In this document: positions 1-5,249 of the stretch, piece by piece
Layout of the letters: every line of letters starts with the position of its first letter
Position numbering within the stretch: position 1 is the first letter of the stretch
Source: Bacillota bacterium
GTDB taxonomy: Bacteria > Bacillota > Clostridia > Oscillospirales > Acutalibacteraceae
Direction of reading: 5' to 3'
NCBI GenBank assembly: GCA_023412845.1
Contig: JAEZRH010000021.1
Coordinates: 1 to 8,464 of the forward strand
DNA: 8,464 bases
Translations under genes and position numbers: made by a program
Notes under the pieces: model-generated
Seen by the model: only the letters and a program-made list of their open reading frames with translations
What the model was told of the DNA's origin: nothing
Database searches by the model: none

Positions 1-1575
1 CTCCGGGACAGTATCGCTGTACTCTTCCGTTTTTGCGGGGACGAATCCCGCGGATGTCACCGCGCTGGAAGCATCCGACAGCGTCTTTCCGGCAATGACC
101 GGCAGAGTCCGGACGGCGGCACCTTCACTGACCACAACGACGATCGCAGTACCGTTCGTCATGGTGGTTCCGGGCTTCGGGTCCTGGGAAATGATGCAGC
201 CTTCCGACACGGTGTCGCTGAATTGCTGGGAGGAAAGCAGGATCTGGTAGTCCTGATTCTCTTCATTCTGAGAGGACTGCTGGGAAACAAGCTGGGTATA
301 ATTCTGCCCGACGAGATTCGGAACGGGTATCTGGTCGGTCTGGGACGAAACCTGAAGAGCCGCCTGACTTTCCCCGGAAGAGGAAACCGACCCGGAAGCC
401 GCTGTGAGCTGCGCCGTATTCTGGGAGGCTGCGCCGTTCTGGTTCATCCAAATAACGCCGATGCCCAGGAGGATCGCCAGCATGACAAGGCAGGAGGACA
501 CCACCCATACAAAATCGGGAACGTTTTTTTTCGTTTGCTTCTGCGGAACCGGTTTGGCCGGCGCCGGTGCGGCGATGCGGTCAAACCTCTGGCTTGCCTC
601 AATCGCGGCGGTGACGGTCGGAGCCGCGGAAAGCTCCGCCCTCAGCCGTTCAAACGTGGGGGTTCTTTTCTCCAGCGAAACCTGCAGGGCGTTCGCCAGC
701 GCAGAAACCACATACGGCGGAAGACTGCGCATCAGGGAATTCGGGATCATCAGTCTCGCGTCCGCCCGGCGTTTCGGCGCTTCCGGCGGCAGGGAACCGG
801 TCAGGGCAAAAAACAGGGATGCGGCGAAGCCATAAATATCCGTCGCCTCTCCGAGGGTATCCCCCATGATATACTGCTCGATCGCCGCGCAGCCGGGGAC
901 CAGCTCCGGCGGGAGATCGGTGTCCATCTGCCTGACTTCGCGGATCGAAAAACCGCTCAGTTTCATTTTGCCGTCCTTCATGATCTGAAGGGTTTCCGGG
1001 GAAATGCCCAAATGGCAGACGGAATGCGCGTGAAGCGCGCTGAGGGACGATAAAACGGGCATGAACAGCTGGCGCGCAGTATTCCAGCCGAGATTGCCCC
1101 CGCTGCGTTCTACAAAATAGCGCAGCGAAATACTGTCGTCCCATTCGGAGACCGTATAGGCTGTGCCATTCTCTTCGAAAATATCATAGATATGCTGGAT
1201 AAAGGACAGTTCACGCATATGTGCGATTTCGCGGGCGTAGGAGAGAAAATGCGATCTGTATTCCCCGAATACCTGCTCGCTCCCTCCAAGGACCCGGATG
1301 TTTTTCCCATCCGCGTCTCTCTCCGCCAAAGAGCGGGGGAAAAATTCATGCAGTTCAATCGGGATGCTCAGCACGGTGTCGTAACCGATATAGACCATGC
1401 CCTCGCCGTTAACGCTTTTTACACATCCCGTCAGATACCGGTTCTGAAGGGCCGCCTGAAAGCCGAGCGCACCGTTCCGCTGCGGTTCCTCCTGATGATG
1501 GCCGCAGACAGGGCATATTTGCTTGCCTTCCATGTCGGACATGCAGTTCATACATAGATTGTGGATATCAGTCAT
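1..1575 (-). CDS. Zinc-ribbon PASTA pseudokinase, membrane anchored (C-terminus cut by window edge)
   Basis: 525 codons are visible and the frame is still open at the window edge. The ATG at 1575 has a GGAGG site seven bases upstream (1583-1587). Residues 8-24 form a zinc ribbon (C8, C11, C21, C24). Residues about 40-315 follow the bacterial Ser/Thr kinase fold of the clostridial type (NRYL, YIGYD, EFFP, AIEQY 231-235, DIYGF 246-250). The catalytic residues are gone: the VAIK lysine is H76, HRD is HLG (188-190), the catalytic-loop Asn is T195, and DFG is GFS (208-210). A transmembrane helix spans about 355-377. It is followed by a Ser/Gln-rich linker, one PASTA domain (about 415-484) and the start of a second (from about 488). 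From family knowledge, PASTA domains bind cell-wall muropeptides outside the cell. I infer a non-catalytic, envelope-sensing scaffold or allosteric partner rather than an active kinase. Confidence 0.87.
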   Translation of the reverse strand, partial: MTDIHNLCMNCMSDMEGKQICPVCGHHQEEPQRNGALGFQAALQNRYLTGCVKSVNGEGMVYIGYDTVLSIPIELHEFFPRSLAERDADGKNIRVLGGSEQVFGEYRSHFLSYAREIAHMRELSFIQHIYDIFEENGTAYTVSEWDDSISLRYFVERSGGNLGWNTARQLFMPVLSSLSALHAHSVCHLGISPETLQIMKDGKMKLSGFSIREVRQMDTDLPPELVPGCAAIEQYIMGDTLGEATDIYGFAASLFFALTGSLPPEAPKRRADARLMIPNSLMRSLPPYVVSALANALQVSLEKRTPTFERLRAELSAAPTVTAAIEASQRFDRIAAPAPAKPVPQKQTKKNVPDFVWVVSSCLVMLAILLGIGVIWMNQNGAASQNTAQLTAASGSVSSSGESQAALQVSSQTDQIPVPNLVGQNYTQLVSQQSSQNEENQDYQILLSSQQFSDTVSEGCIISQDPKPGTTMTNGTAIVVVVSEGAAVRTLPVIAGKTLSDASSAVTSAGFVPAKTEEYSDTVPE

Positions 1576-1641
1576 GCTGCCGCCTCCGAACAATTAAGAT
1601 AAATGATTGCATTTTCTTTATTTTGTATCATCTGCAATTGG

Positions 1642-1671
1642 ATTATCCGGTCGAATGCAGAATATTTCCAA
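1642..1671 (-). promoter_or_regulatory. Candidate proximal promoter of the pseudokinase gene
   Basis: On the minus strand, TTGGAA (1671-1666) and GATAAT (1647-1642) are separated by 18 bases. Each hexamer is close to the sigma-A consensus (4/6 and 5/6). Initiation near 1635 would give a leader of about 60 bases before the ATG at 1575. This is a pattern match only. Confidence 0.42.
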
Positions 1672-1684
1672 AAAGGCAGGAAGA

Positions 1685-1860
1685 AAATGCAAAAGCTCTC
1701 CCACGGAATGCAAGCGCATTATGGGAAAGCTTCCTTCAACAGTATTTTCTATGCCAGGTGAGAAGAAGCCGCGGCAGCTGAAAACAATCCGCCTGCTGTC
1801 ACATCCGCAGGACCTTAAGGCAGAATATCATATTCTCAGCTACTCCCCTAATAAAAATTC
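1685..1860 (-). ncRNA. Candidate small RNA or structured leader
   Basis: The gap between the pseudokinase and the LexA-like gene (1576-1998) has no convincing gene. A strong leftward promoter would start a transcript near 1860. That transcript can fold into short hairpins at 1822-1836 (AGAATA/TATTCT) and 1792-1811 (CCTGC/GCAGG). It can also form a long one at 1693-1732: an 11-bp outer stem with a single G-U pair and a 5-bp inner stem AAUGC/GCAUU. The outer stem pairs fully only in the minus-strand RNA; the plus strand would have a C-A mismatch. This supports leftward transcription. U-rich sequence (UUGCAUUUUCUU) follows the hairpin, which could make it a terminator or attenuator, and a second promoter lies just beyond. 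The result would be an RNA of about 175 bases, or an attenuated leader of the pseudokinase. I recognise no known RNA family. Confidence 0.35.
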
Positions 1861-1865
1861 AGTCT

Positions 1866-1894
1866 ATTATACCATAACTTTTCAACCCGTTCAA
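1866..1894 (-). promoter_or_regulatory. Leftward promoter with extended -10
   Basis: The minus strand carries TTGAAC (1894-1889), a 17-base spacer and a perfect TATAAT (1871-1866) preceded by TGG, making an extended -10. The start point would be about 1860. That is roughly 285 bases upstream of the pseudokinase ATG, so the promoter drives either a long leader or a separate small RNA. Confidence 0.58.
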
Positions 1895-1954
1895 GTAAAT
1901 TTCGGGAATCGGGAGAGACGTCAGGCAAGTTTCATGCAAGAACCCCGGACTACG

Positions 1955-1992
1955 GACAAAAGAAGAGTCTGCCGAACGATCGCAGCGTCGGC
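1955..1992 (-). terminator. Possible terminator of the LexA-like gene
   Basis: Seven bases after the TGA stop, the minus strand can fold GCCGA-CG against CG-T-TCGGC (1992-1971, one bulge). A pyrimidine-rich tract (CTCTTCTTTTGT) follows. The stem is short and the T tract is interrupted, so this is only a moderate candidate. Confidence 0.33.
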
Positions 1993-1998
1993 CCGGTT

Positions 1999-2616
1999 TC
2001 AGTAATAGCGCATGCTGGACACAACCCGCCCCAGGATATCCACATGGTCGACAATGATCGGCTCCATAGCCGGATTTTCCGGCTGGAGGCGATAATGTCC
2101 CCTTTCTTTGTAAAACCGCTTTACGGTCGCCTCTTCGTCGATCATGGCGGCTACGATCTGTCCGTTTTCCGCATAGGGCGTCTGCTCTACAATAACAATG
2201 TCGCCGTCGAAGATTCCCGCGTCGATCATGGACATTCCTCTGACGCGCAGCGCAAACAAGTCGTCGGCCTGCCTTCCATTGCGCGGTAAATATTCGATAA
2301 AGCCGTCTAAATTCTCCACGACCGCAATCGGAGCGCCCGCCGCGATATTGCCGAGTACCGGCACCTGAACGACACGGGCATATCGCTTTTCCCGAACAGC
2401 GTCCGGATGCACCGACGGATTTTCATATTCCATCAGATCGCCCGGCTGGCAGTTCAGGACTTTGCATAAAGTTGCTATCGCATCGGTTGTAACGCTTTTC
2501 CCCTCGCGCAATTTCTGTAATGTGCTTTGCGACAACAGGTTCTCTTTCCTGATGCGATACGTTGAAAGCCCTTCGCTTTTCATAAGGGCGAACAGCTTGT
2601 TGTAATCCATCGGCAT
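1999..2616 (-). CDS. LexA-like self-cleaving repressor with Cro/C1-type helix-turn-helix
   Basis: This is a cytoplasmic transcriptional repressor. Numbered from a GTG at 2625 (208 residues), residues 6-66 form an XRE/HTH_26-type DNA-binding domain ending in QPGDLMEY. Residues 88-208 are a peptidase S24/LexA C-terminal domain. Its autocleavage site is Ala96-Gly97 (NIAAGAP), the catalytic serine is S132 in GMSMID, and the lysine is K169 in ATVKRF. All the parts needed for RecA-stimulated self-cleavage are present. The ATG at 2616 (fourth codon) is preferred because GGGTGA lies five bases upstream; the GTG at 2625 has no suitable site, and the ATG at 2610 fits the usual domain start. The classical LexA winged helix is absent. 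It could be the cell's SOS repressor or a phage-type regulator such as HdiR; no prophage genes are visible nearby. It probably represses itself through the palindrome upstream. Confidence 0.9.
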   Translation of the reverse strand: MPMDYNKLFALMKSEGLSTYRIRKENLLSQSTLQKLREGKSVTTDAIATLCKVLNCQPGDLMEYENPSVHPDAVREKRYARVVQVPVLGNIAAGAPIAVVENLDGFIEYLPRNGRQADDLFALRVRGMSMIDAGIFDGDIVIVEQTPYAENGQIVAAMIDEEATVKRFYKERGHYRLQPENPAMEPIIVDHVDILGRVVSSMRYY

Positions 2617-2639
2617 ACGCGTCACCCGCCAAAAATCAG

Positions 2640-2654
2640 ATTATATCCATTATA
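2640..2654 (-). promoter_or_regulatory. Promoter -10 region(s) of the LexA-like gene
   Basis: On the minus strand, TATAAT at 2654-2649 is preceded by TGG (extended -10), and a second TATAAT lies at 2645-2640. No good -35 hexamer exists 16-18 bases upstream, because that space is filled by the palindrome at 2661-2684. A repressor bound there would block polymerase, consistent with autoregulation. Confidence 0.52.
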
Positions 2655-2660
2655 CCACTG

Positions 2661-2684
2661 ACAGGCACTTTATAAAGTGCCTGT
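2661..2684. promoter_or_regulatory. 24-bp perfect palindrome, likely operator
   Basis: The two 12-base arms (ACAGGCACTTTA and its exact complement) form an uninterrupted inverted repeat in the -35 region of the LexA-like gene. It does not match the Bacillus-type LexA box (CGAACN4GTTCG), but this protein has a different DNA-binding domain. On the plus strand it is followed by TTTTTAT, so it could also act as a rightward terminator. No rightward gene precedes it, which makes an operator the better reading. Confidence 0.55.
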
Positions 2685-2695
2685 TTTTATAAAAT

Positions 2696-2736
2696 TATGC
2701 ACTCTAATTCGTGCATAGTGATGATTGCGTATGCAC
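2696..2736. repeat. Three alternating TATGCAC half-sites
   Basis: TATGCAC at 2696-2702, its complement GTGCATA at 2711-2717, and TATGCAC again at 2730-2736 alternate in orientation with gaps of 8 and 12 bases. The third copy starts at the last base of the -35 hexamer of the rightward promoter and runs into its spacer. They share the GCAC/GTGC core with the nearby palindrome, so the same regulator may bind both, or a second factor may be involved. Confidence 0.4.
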
Positions 2737-2753
2737 GTTTTAAGGTGTATACT
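2725..2753 (+). promoter_or_regulatory. Promoter of the small membrane protein gene
   Basis: TTGCGT (2725-2730), a 17-base spacer and TATACT (2748-2753) fit sigma-A. Initiation would be about 2760, giving a leader of about 34 bases. Half-site repeats overlap the promoter, which suggests it is repressed. Confidence 0.5.
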
Positions 2754-2793
2754 TTAGCCAGTAACAGGACTTGGAAAGAAAAGGATGATACTT

Positions 2794-3042
2794 ATGGGTT
2801 TAAAAGTTATTTATTTTATAAAGCTCTTTCTGATTGTAGTCTTGTCGACCGTTCTTTTGGCGTCCGTTGGAACCGTCCCGGATCGGCCGCTGCTGTTTCT
2901 TGCCGTGCTTGCATCCTGCAGCATTCTGATTCGTTTCATCTGGATTTCAGCGCTGAGAGATGAAAAAACGCTGAACAAACGGAAAGTCCGAACCGGCAGA
3001 AAATGCAGAGAGCTTCCGCCGGATTTGAAACGGGCCGCATAA
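2794..3042 (+). CDS. Small two-helix membrane protein, unknown function, divergent from LexA-like gene
   Basis: This hypothetical protein has 82 residues from the ATG at 2794. That ATG has AAAAGG nine bases upstream; an in-frame ATG at 2785 would add three residues but has a weaker site. Residues about 5-26 (VIYFIKLFLIVVL...) and 31-54 (RPLLFLAVLASCSIL...) are hydrophobic and read as two transmembrane helices. They are followed by a strongly basic tail (KRKVRTGRK) ending in ...LKRAA. I recognise no family. It has its own promoter, overlapped by putative operator half-sites, and it diverges from a LexA-like repressor. By position it resembles SOS-induced small membrane proteins such as YneA, but no LysM domain is present. 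The function as a division inhibitor or membrane-stress peptide is inference only. Confidence 0.55.
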   Translation: MGLKVIYFIKLFLIVVLSTVLLASVGTVPDRPLLFLAVLASCSILIRFIWISALRDEKTLNKRKVRTGRKCRELPPDLKRAA

Positions 3043-3063
3043 AATACCCCCGGATAAATCACA

Positions 3064-3101
3064 GATCCCCCCGGCGCGCCGCTGCGCACACCGGAGGGGT
3101 C
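3064..3101. terminator. Hairpin between convergent genes, possible bidirectional terminator
   Basis: Eleven-base arms GATCCCCCCGG (3064-3074) and CCGGAGGGGTC (3091-3101) pair with one mismatch and one G-U on either strand, and an inner GCGC/GCGC stem extends the hairpin. It sits between the rightward small gene (ends 3042) and leftward yebC (ends 3190). Neither side has a T tract directly attached; on the plus strand T-rich sequence begins about 15 bases later. Termination is therefore plausible but not classical. Confidence 0.48.
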
Positions 3102-3189
3102 ATTCGCAGAAAAATTATTTTTTGCTTTTCAGATATCGCCGCCTGGATAATCGGCCATAATCTCCGGTAAGTTCCGTAAATACGTAAAT

Positions 3190-3930
3190 TTACTCGTCCT
3201 CGTCCGGATTATCCCAGTTATGCCACACATTCTGGACGTCGTCGTTGTCTTCCAGCGCGTCGAGCAGATGCTGCATTTTGGATGCGGCGCCCTCGTCCGT
3301 CAGCGAAGTATAGCTGTTTGGAACCATTTCGATCTCGGCAGTCACGAATTCATAGCCTTTCTTCTCCAGGTCCGAAAGGACACCGCTGAAATCTTCGGGT
3401 TCCGTGTAAATCTCGAACACGTCTTCGTCGGCCTGAAAATCCGACGCTCCCGCCTCAAGGCAGTCCTCCATGACCTTGTCTTCCGTCAGGCCCTCGTGCT
3501 CAATGATAAGTACGCCTTTTTTGGCAAACAGAAAAGAGACACAGCCGTTGGTGCCGAGATTTCCCCCAAACTTATCAAAATAATGGCGGAGATCACCCGC
3601 CGTGCGGTTGCGGTTGTCGGTGAGCGCTTCAACGATCACGGCGATCCCGCTCGGCCCGTATCCCTCGTAGGTGATGTTTTCATATTTGGTGTCGTCGCCG
3701 TCGCCGGCGGCTTTTTTGATGATGCGCTCTATGTTATCGTTCGGGACGTTCGCTGCCTTTGCTTTTGCGATGCAGTCTCTCAGGCGCGAATTCGCAGTCG
3801 GGTCAGGCCCGCCCCCTTCTTTCACGGCCACAGCCAGTTCGCGTCCGATTTTAGTGAAAACCTTGGCTCTGGCGCCGTCGGTCTTTTCTTTCTTTCTTTT
3901 GATATTATTCCATTTCGAATGGCCTGACAT
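3190..3930 (-). CDS. yebC: YebC/PmpR family protein (TACO1-like)
   Basis: The protein has 246 residues, the usual full length. It has the family's signature start (MSGHSKWNNIKRKK) and the conserved ANVPNDNIERIIKKA, YEGYGPSGIAVIVEALTDN, and GGNLGTNGCVSFLF segments. Its C-terminus is very acidic (DNPDEDE). It is a cytoplasmic protein. Older work describes family members as DNA-binding regulators (PmpR). More recent work, and the mitochondrial homologue TACO1, indicate a role in translation, helping ribosomes at proline-rich stretches. The start is secure: GGGAGG lies seven bases before the ATG. The gene follows pyrB in the same direction but has its own good promoter in the short gap. Nothing unusual was seen. 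Confidence 0.97.
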   Translation of the reverse strand: MSGHSKWNNIKRKKEKTDGARAKVFTKIGRELAVAVKEGGGPDPTANSRLRDCIAKAKAANVPNDNIERIIKKAAGDGDDTKYENITYEGYGPSGIAVIVEALTDNRNRTAGDLRHYFDKFGGNLGTNGCVSFLFAKKGVLIIEHEGLTEDKVMEDCLEAGASDFQADEDVFEIYTEPEDFSGVLSDLEKKGYEFVTAEIEMVPNSYTSLTDEGAASKMQHLLDALEDNDDVQNVWHNWDNPDEDE

Positions 3931-3972
3931 AAATCGTCCTCCCAGTTACTTTGCGTTTATGCGCTAAATTTG

Positions 3973-4001
3973 AGTATAGCACAGTTTCAATTTATTGGCA
4001 A
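3973..4001 (-). promoter_or_regulatory. Promoter of yebC
   Basis: TTGCCA (4001-3996; 5/6 to consensus), a 17-base spacer and TATACT (3978-3973) preceded by TGC make one of the best promoters in the window. It lies immediately after the pyrB stop codon, so yebC can be expressed independently of pyrB. No terminator hairpin is visible in the pyrB-yebC gap, so some read-through is likely too. Confidence 0.62.
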
Positions 4002-4002
4002 G

Positions 4003-5076
4003 TCAAATCAGCTTGCGGCCGTCGCAGTAGTAACAGGTAAGCATGTCCCCCGCCTCGCTGAACAGATTCGGGAGATACGGCTCGGTCTGCGTGATGCAGC
4101 TGGGGTTGGAGCACCGGGACGGATGCGTGGAAGCCGGCAGCGCCGACTTCGGCAGGATTTTCGACTGCTGGAGGATAGTCAGGATCAGCGCCATGCGCGC
4201 ATACATCCCGTACACGGTCTGCCGGAAATAGGTGGCTCGCGGATCGCGGTCGACGCCCTCGGTAATCTCGTCCACGCGGGGCAGCGGATGCAGGATCCGC
4301 AGGTCCGGCTTCGCAAGCCGAAGCTTCTGTTCGTCAAGAATATATACGCCTTTCTGGTCTTCATATTCCTGACGGCTTTTGAACCTTTCCTGCTGAATCC
4401 GGGTCATGTACAGCACGTCCAGCTCCGGCAGCGCTTCCTCAAGCGACGCGACCTCGCGCCAACTGCAGCCCGCTGCGTCCATGACGTCTTTGATGTATTG
4501 CGGAAGCGCGAGCTCCGGCGTGGAGATCAGCACAAACTGATTGCCCGGAAAGCGCGTCATCGTCTTGATCAGCGAATGTACGGTACGGCCGTAGATGAGA
4601 TCCCCGCACAGCCCGACGCAAAGGTGGTCGAGCCTTCCCTTTTCATTATATAGCGTCACAAGGTCGGTCAGGGTCTGGGTCGGATGCAGGTGACCGCCGT
4701 CCCCGGCATTGATGATGGGCACCTTCGAGTAAAGAGCGGCAGCGGCAGCGGCGCCCTCCTTCGGATTGCGCATCACGATCAGATCCGTGTAGCCGCTTAC
4801 AACGGTGATGGTGTCTTTCAGGCTTTCCCCTTTGGAGACGGATGTATTCTGCGGGTTATCGAATCCGATCACCTCGCCCCCAAGGCGGTACATGGCGGTC
4901 TGAAACGACATTTTCGTGCGGGTGGACGGTTCATAGAACAACGTGGCCATGATCTTGCCGCGGCAGGATTCGCGGTAAGCCCAGGGATTCGAGCGGATAC
5001 TGTTCGCAAGAGCAATCAATTCCCGGATGTTTTCCACGCTTAACTGGTCCAGGTCGATCATATGGTTGAGCTGCAC
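4003..5076 (-). CDS. pyrB: Aspartate carbamoyltransferase with fused C-terminal PyrI-like zinc ribbon
   Basis: This enzyme joins carbamoyl phosphate and L-aspartate to give N-carbamoyl-L-aspartate, the committed step of pyrimidine synthesis in the cytoplasm. Carbamoyl-phosphate motif STRT is at 51-54, the SKGES loop at 81-85, HPTQ at 131-134 and HPLPR at 263-267. The catalytic chain would normally end near residue 305-310. Here a tail to residue 357 carries C322, C327, C348 and C351 (CX4C-X20-CX2C) with the sequence CSNPSCITQTEP, very like the zinc domain of the regulatory chain PyrI. The PyrI nucleotide-binding domain is absent from this polypeptide. The start is GTG at 5076 with GAGG ten bases upstream; a later ATG at 5061 is in frame. 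The leader is only about 30 bases, too short for PyrR-type attenuation. No other pyr genes are adjacent. Confidence 0.97.
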   Translation of the reverse strand: MQLNHMIDLDQLSVENIRELIALANSIRSNPWAYRESCRGKIMATLFYEPSTRTKMSFQTAMYRLGGEVIGFDNPQNTSVSKGESLKDTITVVSGYTDLIVMRNPKEGAAAAAALYSKVPIINAGDGGHLHPTQTLTDLVTLYNEKGRLDHLCVGLCGDLIYGRTVHSLIKTMTRFPGNQFVLISTPELALPQYIKDVMDAAGCSWREVASLEEALPELDVLYMTRIQQERFKSRQEYEDQKGVYILDEQKLRLAKPDLRILHPLPRVDEITEGVDRDPRATYFRQTVYGMYARMALILTILQQSKILPKSALPASTHPSRCSNPSCITQTEPYLPNLFSEAGDMLTCYYCDGRKLI

Positions 5077-5111
5077 CTTACCATCGCCTCAAATTCAATT
5101 TTTTGTATTTT

Positions 5112-5140
5112 ATTGTATCATTTCCGGGTAAAAACCACAA
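5112..5140 (-). promoter_or_regulatory. Promoter of pyrB
   Basis: On the minus strand, TTGTGG (5140-5135), 17 bases and TACAAT (5117-5112) preceded by TGA form an extended -10 promoter with a weak -35. Initiation would be about 5105. Confidence 0.5.
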
Positions 5141-5153
5141 TATGTTCCAGCGA

Positions 5154-5168
5154 ATTTTAACTTAAAAT
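5154..5168. promoter_or_regulatory. 15-bp AT-rich palindrome between divergent promoters
   Basis: ATTTTAA and TTAAAAT flank a single C, forming a perfect 7-1-7 inverted repeat. It lies two bases before the -35 of the rightward operon and 14 bases upstream of the pyrB -35. It could be an operator, but AT-rich palindromes arise easily by chance. Confidence 0.3.
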
Positions 5169-5170
5169 AC

Positions 5171-5200
5171 TTGACAATAAGTGTGCGGCTGCACTAAAAT
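5171..5200 (+). promoter_or_regulatory. Promoter of the activase/dehydratase operon
   Basis: A perfect TTGACA (5171-5176), an 18-base spacer and TAAAAT (5195-5200) form a strong sigma-A promoter. Initiation near 5207 gives a leader of about 43 bases before the ATG at 5250. Confidence 0.67.
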
Positions 5201-5202
5201 AA

Positions 5203-5227
5203 ATTGTTAGGACATTTATTTAACAAT
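5203..5227. repeat. Inverted repeat at the operon start point
   Basis: ATTGTTA (5203-5209) and TAACAAT (5221-5227) are exact complements separated by 11 bases, at or just after the predicted transcription start. It may be an operator or a weak leader hairpin. The half-sites resemble those of the redox regulator Rex, but the spacing is about five bases too wide for a canonical Rex site. Confidence 0.32.
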
Positions 5228-5249
5228 GACAGGATTGGCAGGTTCATGA

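Noticed and set aside
223..1053. Long rightward open frame opposite the pseudokinase gene
   Set aside because: It is antisense to a well-matched protein with zinc-ribbon, kinase-fold and PASTA features. Its own product is Arg/Gly-rich, matches nothing recognisable, and reflects GC-rich codons read in reverse.
1810..1860. GGGGAGUAGC near the predicted 5' end of the leftward RNA, as in the yybP-ykoY manganese riboswitch
   Set aside because: The rest of the motif (second conserved loop and closing helix) is not found at the right distance, and the downstream gene is not a metal transporter. Short match treated as chance.
1607..2005. Rightward 132-codon open frame in the gap between pseudokinase and repressor
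   Set aside because: No ribosome binding site, irregular composition and no recognisable domain. It overlaps leftward promoters and hairpins that explain the region better.
2661..2684. Palindrome read as a rightward intrinsic terminator because of the following TTTTTAT
   Set aside because: No rightward gene ends before it, and its position over the -35 of the repressor promoter is better explained as an operator; dual use cannot be excluded.
3220..3927. Rightward 235-codon open frame opposite yebC
   Set aside because: Exact antisense shadow of a highly conserved gene; no ribosome site or family signal.
5085..5111. PyrR-binding attenuator expected before a pyrimidine gene
   Set aside because: The predicted pyrB leader is only about 30 bases and has no antiterminator/terminator pair.
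5203..5227. Rex operator
   Set aside because: Half-sites TTGTTA/TAACAA fit, but the spacing is about five bases longer than the canonical site, so it is listed only as an inverted repeat.
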